In this document: in pieces, positions 4,601 through 6,157 of the stretch
Layout of the letters: each line of letters opens with the position of its first letter
Numbering within the stretch: position 1 is the stretch's first letter
DNA from: an uncultured Clostridia bacterium
GTDB taxonomy: Bacteria > Bacillota > Clostridia > Christensenellales > DTU072
Assembly: GCA_934296355.1 (NCBI GenBank)
Contig: CAKRAY010000091.1
Location: 1-6,157, forward strand
Length of the DNA stretch: 6,157 bases
Direction of reading: 5' to 3'
The notes under the pieces: generated by a model
Database searches by the model: none
Told to the model about the DNA's origin: nothing
Seen by the model: the letters and a program-made list of their open reading frames with translations, nothing else
Translations under genes and position numbers: made by a program

Positions 4601-6157
4601 GTTACGGACGCGGGCGCGATTTGTTTCATTCGTACCGGCGAAAACACTATAACGAAAACTTTTTACAATCGCGACGAAATTTCCTACTCGGCATGGCCCG
4701 GAGTAAGCGACGAGGAGAACGAAGTTTTCGCCAAGTCGAGAAGTTATTTTTACAGCGACGGTCCGGACGAATACAGAGCGTTCAAGGAGCAAACTTACAA
4801 CGCGGAGTACGACGCGTATTACGGCTATTTGCCCGAGGGTTTGATAATTTGGACGGAAACGGATTCGAGAGTTTACGAACGCGTGGAAAGAAGTTCCAGA
4901 GTCGACGTTTATGGCAGAGATTATTTGTCTACGGACGATAACGGTTCGCAAAACAATCCCTACCGCATCTACGATAAAAACGATTTCGATACGTTAAGCA
5001 TACTCGCGATGCAAACTTCTTATAGCGGTAAATACTTCCGAATAATGAACGATATCGACTTTAACGGCGCGAGCACGTACTCTATCGGCGCGTTCGAAGA
5101 CAGCGTCAAAACCACGAACTATATGTTCGACGGTATAATGTTCAGCGACGGTAATTACTCGATAAAGAACGTAAAAATCATAGGTTCGAGGCTTGTCTCG
5201 GGCGGCATAAGCACCGATAACGTAGGTTTCTTCGGCTATACGGGAAGCAATTTCTTGCTGAAAAATCTGCGTTTCGACGGCGAAGTCGGCGGCGGTAACG
5301 GCGTAGGTTCGCTTGTCGGACATATGGTCGGCGGCAAAATCGACGGAGTTTATTCGTCGGTCACGGTAAAAGGCGGTTCGCTTGCCTGCGGCTTGGTAGG
5401 CACGGCGGAGGGTACGGCGGCTATCGTAAATTGCATTTACGACGGCTCGATAGAAGTCGACGCAAGCGGCAATTATTACGGTATATGCGGCACGCGAGTA
5501 AGCGATTCGAAAAACACCTGGTACGTGCTTTCGTTAAACGACTATTCGTCTTACGCGCATAACCAAATCGGTAATCTCTTATATGCGGACGAAAACCCCG
5601 CGGCAAAAGCGAACGTAAACTACGTTTATTCCGAGGAAAAGGGTTACGGGATGGAAATAAACGCGAAAGAACCGTATAAAGCGTTCGTGATGAACACCAA
5701 CGATTCGCCCTTGAACGACGGTAACGGCATATATTATCCGATAGACGGAAAGAGCGTGTCCGAAGGTAAAACTTCGCTTACTTACTTTATCAGATATTGC
5801 TTGCAAGCGTCCGTAGGTTTAGCCGACGTCGCGATGAGCGACGTAGCGACCGTGTCCGTAGGCGGCAACGGTTATTATTACCCCGGACAAACGGTTCGAG
5901 TCACGCTGAAATGGAATAAGTTCGGCTACAAATTCGGTTCCGTCGCCGATAAAAACGGCAACGTGCCTGAGTATGGCTTGTCGAACACGGCGGAAAATAC
6001 CGTGATAGGTTTCATAATGACCGATTCGACCGAATCCGTTGCGGTAGAGATACAAAAAATCACGCCGGTTGACGGAAAAACGACCGTTATCGACTTTGCC
6101 GAAGACGCCGTTTATTCGGGAGAAAGCAAACTTTCCGCGGTAAATCTTGCGGACTAT
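1685..6157 (+). CDS. Giant secreted GLUG-repeat beta-helix surface protein, 3' end outside window
   Basis: One frame runs unbroken for 1491 codons to the window edge, with no stop. Residues 1-34 are a signal peptide: basic KTKR, a hydrophobic core at 7-24, and a likely signal peptidase site ACA|QE after 34. Four cassettes follow, at about 38-326, 356-728, 748-1052 and 1087-1355. Each has an opening strand/helix, a G-N-G type signature (FEGVVEGNGHTV 87-98, FAGRLIGNGYEI 404-415, FCGIFSGNGYSI 797-808, a weaker FDGIMFSDGNYSI at 1148), a ladder of GLUG-like coils such as VGGIIG, and a closing GY..P strand. Residues 1388-1458 resemble a Flg_new/InlB-B domain (GGNGYYYPGQTV, then GYKF). From about 1466 an Ig/MBG-like domain may begin (AVYSGESKL). 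No catalytic motif is visible. GLUG arrays are known from bacterial surface proteins, so an adhesin or binding role outside the cell is inferred. The C-terminal anchor (LPxTG, SLH or other) is not visible. Confidence 0.93.
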   Translation, partial: MTKTKRLGFVLLTIAIIMLFAALFSMRTGFTACAQEVIDISDEQSLVSLAKEVAAGDNKLGAVYRVMSDIVVTDETFVPVGTERTNFEGVVEGNGHTVTYNVESTESGLFGYLGSNGTVRNLIVKGSAKGKIVGGVAGVNKGRIEECVSEVTLAASGDNFTGASAGGIAGENAGVIVSCVNTGTIKFAYCAGGVAGRNTETGNVVSCVNFGAIDASAYAVGNTLGGMVGLNEGSICDSYVDSEIKTVAKTNVGAIVGDLSKIGNSARVYAINATQTLCSGKNASLSDKAFKNSSLYDFLSDEGVEINGMSRLDYDLGYGYVYAPDFLCANRFSNNYYAYKTYFERLLFDSHDKAENKFTISTKEQWKLFVSNSRLYDYENHTVSLSNALSLGEIDSAGAENVRFAGRLIGNGYEIAFVGSNALFSAAQNAEFKGVTLKGEVNSANDVGALIGNAYGTVKISDAVNYCSVGGKDNVGGIIGTTDASGEIVLTNVRNYGAISGGNNVGGIIGAVNGKAQYKNLANYGKVTSSANGAVAVGGIIGYSCVAAGSGGFGLLNEGEIKAEKSNGVGGIIGIIASESAVADYESATATATISGRNYVGGIIGRAASEVTVKDFISICAIKGVNYLGGAVGYNESAITLICGVNASEFTEDTSMSKDKFNFDAVACGTDQAIYNFEDVRVNEDLTATTEHTAGTKYVSTVALCDGKEINANWLSIPMDTDSGYYPMTNAEYVTDKSVYKRFFFDSVREGVYCIETAQAMKNFTILCNDYNGYEGLSYALTDDVTLKGEFSPVKRFCGIFSGNGYSISGIKANGERVALFLDASGAEIKNLSLSGEISASYEGASFALVTDAKTAIEWCYSSVDLTAGDRGGGLVLQNNGKIYLSFYDGELRGSELGGIVNENNESGAINYSFSSGIIVGAGKVGGIATFNKGKINGCYIYGYVEGNLVGGIAYSNEKIVSNCVVRAGVKGVTDAGAICFIRTGENTITKTFYNRDEISYSAWPGVSDEENEVFAKSRSYFYSDGPDEYRAFKEQTYNAEYDAYYGYLPEGLIIWTETDSRVYERVERSSRVDVYGRDYLSTDDNGSQNNPYRIYDKNDFDTLSILAMQTSYSGKYFRIMNDIDFNGASTYSIGAFEDSVKTTNYMFDGIMFSDGNYSIKNVKIIGSRLVSGGISTDNVGFFGYTGSNFLLKNLRFDGEVGGGNGVGSLVGHMVGGKIDGVYSSVTVKGGSLACGLVGTAEGTAAIVNCIYDGSIEVDASGNYYGICGTRVSDSKNTWYVLSLNDYSSYAHNQIGNLLYADENPAAKANVNYVYSEEKGYGMEINAKEPYKAFVMNTNDSPLNDGNGIYYPIDGKSVSEGKTSLTYFIRYCLQASVGLADVAMSDVATVSVGGNGYYYPGQTVRVTLKWNKFGYKFGSVADKNGNVPEYGLSNTAENTVIGFIMTDSTESVAVEIQKITPVDGKTTVIDFAEDAVYSGESKLSAVNLADY
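2081..2460 (+). repeat. GLUG coil ladder of cassette 1
   Basis: This stretch of the surface protein encodes GLUG-like turns starting near residues 133 (VGGVAG), 165 (AGGIAG), 191 (AGGVAG), 224 (LGGMVG) and 252 (VGAIVG), spaced 26-33 residues. Three coils continue with E-C-V-S or S-C-V-N (Cys 147, 179, 207), so cysteines recur at the same place in successive coils. Confidence 0.75.
3023..3586 (+). repeat. GLUG coil ladder of cassette 2
   Basis: This is the most regular ladder of the protein. Turns start at residues 447 (VGALIG), 475, 505, 537, 569 and 600 (all VGGIIG) and 628 (LGGAVG), with spacings of 28, 30, 32, 32, 31 and 28 residues. Loops between turns often hold N-Y-G or N-E-G followed by an Ile or Val strand, as expected for one rung of a right-handed beta-helix per repeat. 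Confidence 0.78.
3102..3309 (+). repeat. Near-identical DNA repeats within the surface-protein gene
   Basis: A 22-bp segment at 3102-3123 recurs without change at 3192-3213, exactly 90 bp (30 codons) later. Its last 18 bp recur again at 3292-3309, 96 bp (32 codons) further on. They encode the VGGIIG turns of three consecutive coils. The flanking codons differ, so only the turn is conserved at DNA level. Confidence 0.85.
4295..4597 (+). repeat. GLUG coil ladder of cassette 3
   Basis: Turns start near residues 871 (RGGGLV), 897 (LGGIVN), 925 (VGGIAT) and 950 (VGGIAY), spaced 25-28 residues. They are more degenerate than those of cassette 2: the usual final Gly of GG[I/V]xG is replaced by Asn, Thr or Tyr. 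Confidence 0.65.
5222..5500 (+). repeat. GLUG coil ladder of cassette 4
   Basis: Turns start near residues 1180 (VGFFGY), 1207 (VGSLVG) and 1234 (ACGLVG), 27 residues apart. The cassette opens with NNPYRIYDKNDFDTL (from residue 1090), the classic lead-in of GLUG-type domains, which confirms the cassette boundary at about residue 1087. Confidence 0.65.

Noticed and set aside
4621..4941. Plus-strand 106-codon frame overlapping the surface-protein gene out of phase
   Set aside because: The overlapping main frame shows coherent GLUG architecture on both sides without interruption; this one is Arg-rich with no recognisable features.
4358..4951. Minus-strand open frame of 197 codons inside the surface-protein gene
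   Set aside because: Another antisense shadow with the same low-complexity Arg/Val/Tyr composition. The sense strand rarely uses TTA, CTA and TCA codons, which leaves antisense frames open by chance. The shorter minus frames at 2618-3235 and 4994-6055 are rejected for the same reason.

Overview
The window holds three protein genes and an untranslated stretch at the left edge. It looks like part of the chromosome of an anaerobic, probably gut-dwelling, low-to-mid-GC Gram-positive bacterium (Bacillota, Clostridia-like). The basis is sigma-A type promoters, purine-rich ribosome binding sites, a RecX of the Firmicutes type, and a very long secreted protein made of GLUG-type beta-helix repeats with a Flg_new/InlB-B-like domain near the visible end. 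This assignment is inference; no rRNA or marker protein is present to fix the taxon.

Layout. Positions 1-267 carry no open reading frame but contain several strong complementary segments. These end in a nested rod (162-255) whose core is a 10-bp hairpin able to terminate transcription from either side; it may be the 3' part of an unidentified structured RNA. Next, on the minus strand, is a 119-residue protein with one C-terminal membrane helix (268-627), preceded by a good Shine-Dalgarno site and a perfect TTGACA-N17-TATAAT promoter. An AT-rich gap with several palindromes (628-863) separates it from recX (864-1457, minus). recX has an extended -10 so close to its ATG that the message may be leaderless.

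A divergent intergenic region (1458-1684) holds outward promoters for recX and for the large plus-strand gene. It also carries an 8-bp inverted repeat upstream of the large gene's -35 and a CG-rich palindrome in its short leader.

From 1685 to the right edge runs one uninterrupted plus-strand frame of 1491 codons with no stop. It encodes a signal peptide and four successive cassettes, each built the same way: an opening segment, a short F-x-G...G-N-G-[H/Y] signature, a ladder of GG[I/V/L]xG coils about 25-33 residues apart, and a closing G-Y-x-x-P strand. A Flg_new/InlB-B-like domain and the start of what may be an Ig/MBG-like domain follow. It is probably a cell-surface adhesin or ligand-binding protein whose anchoring end lies beyond the window. 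The three genes do not form an operon, and nothing in the sequence links them functionally.
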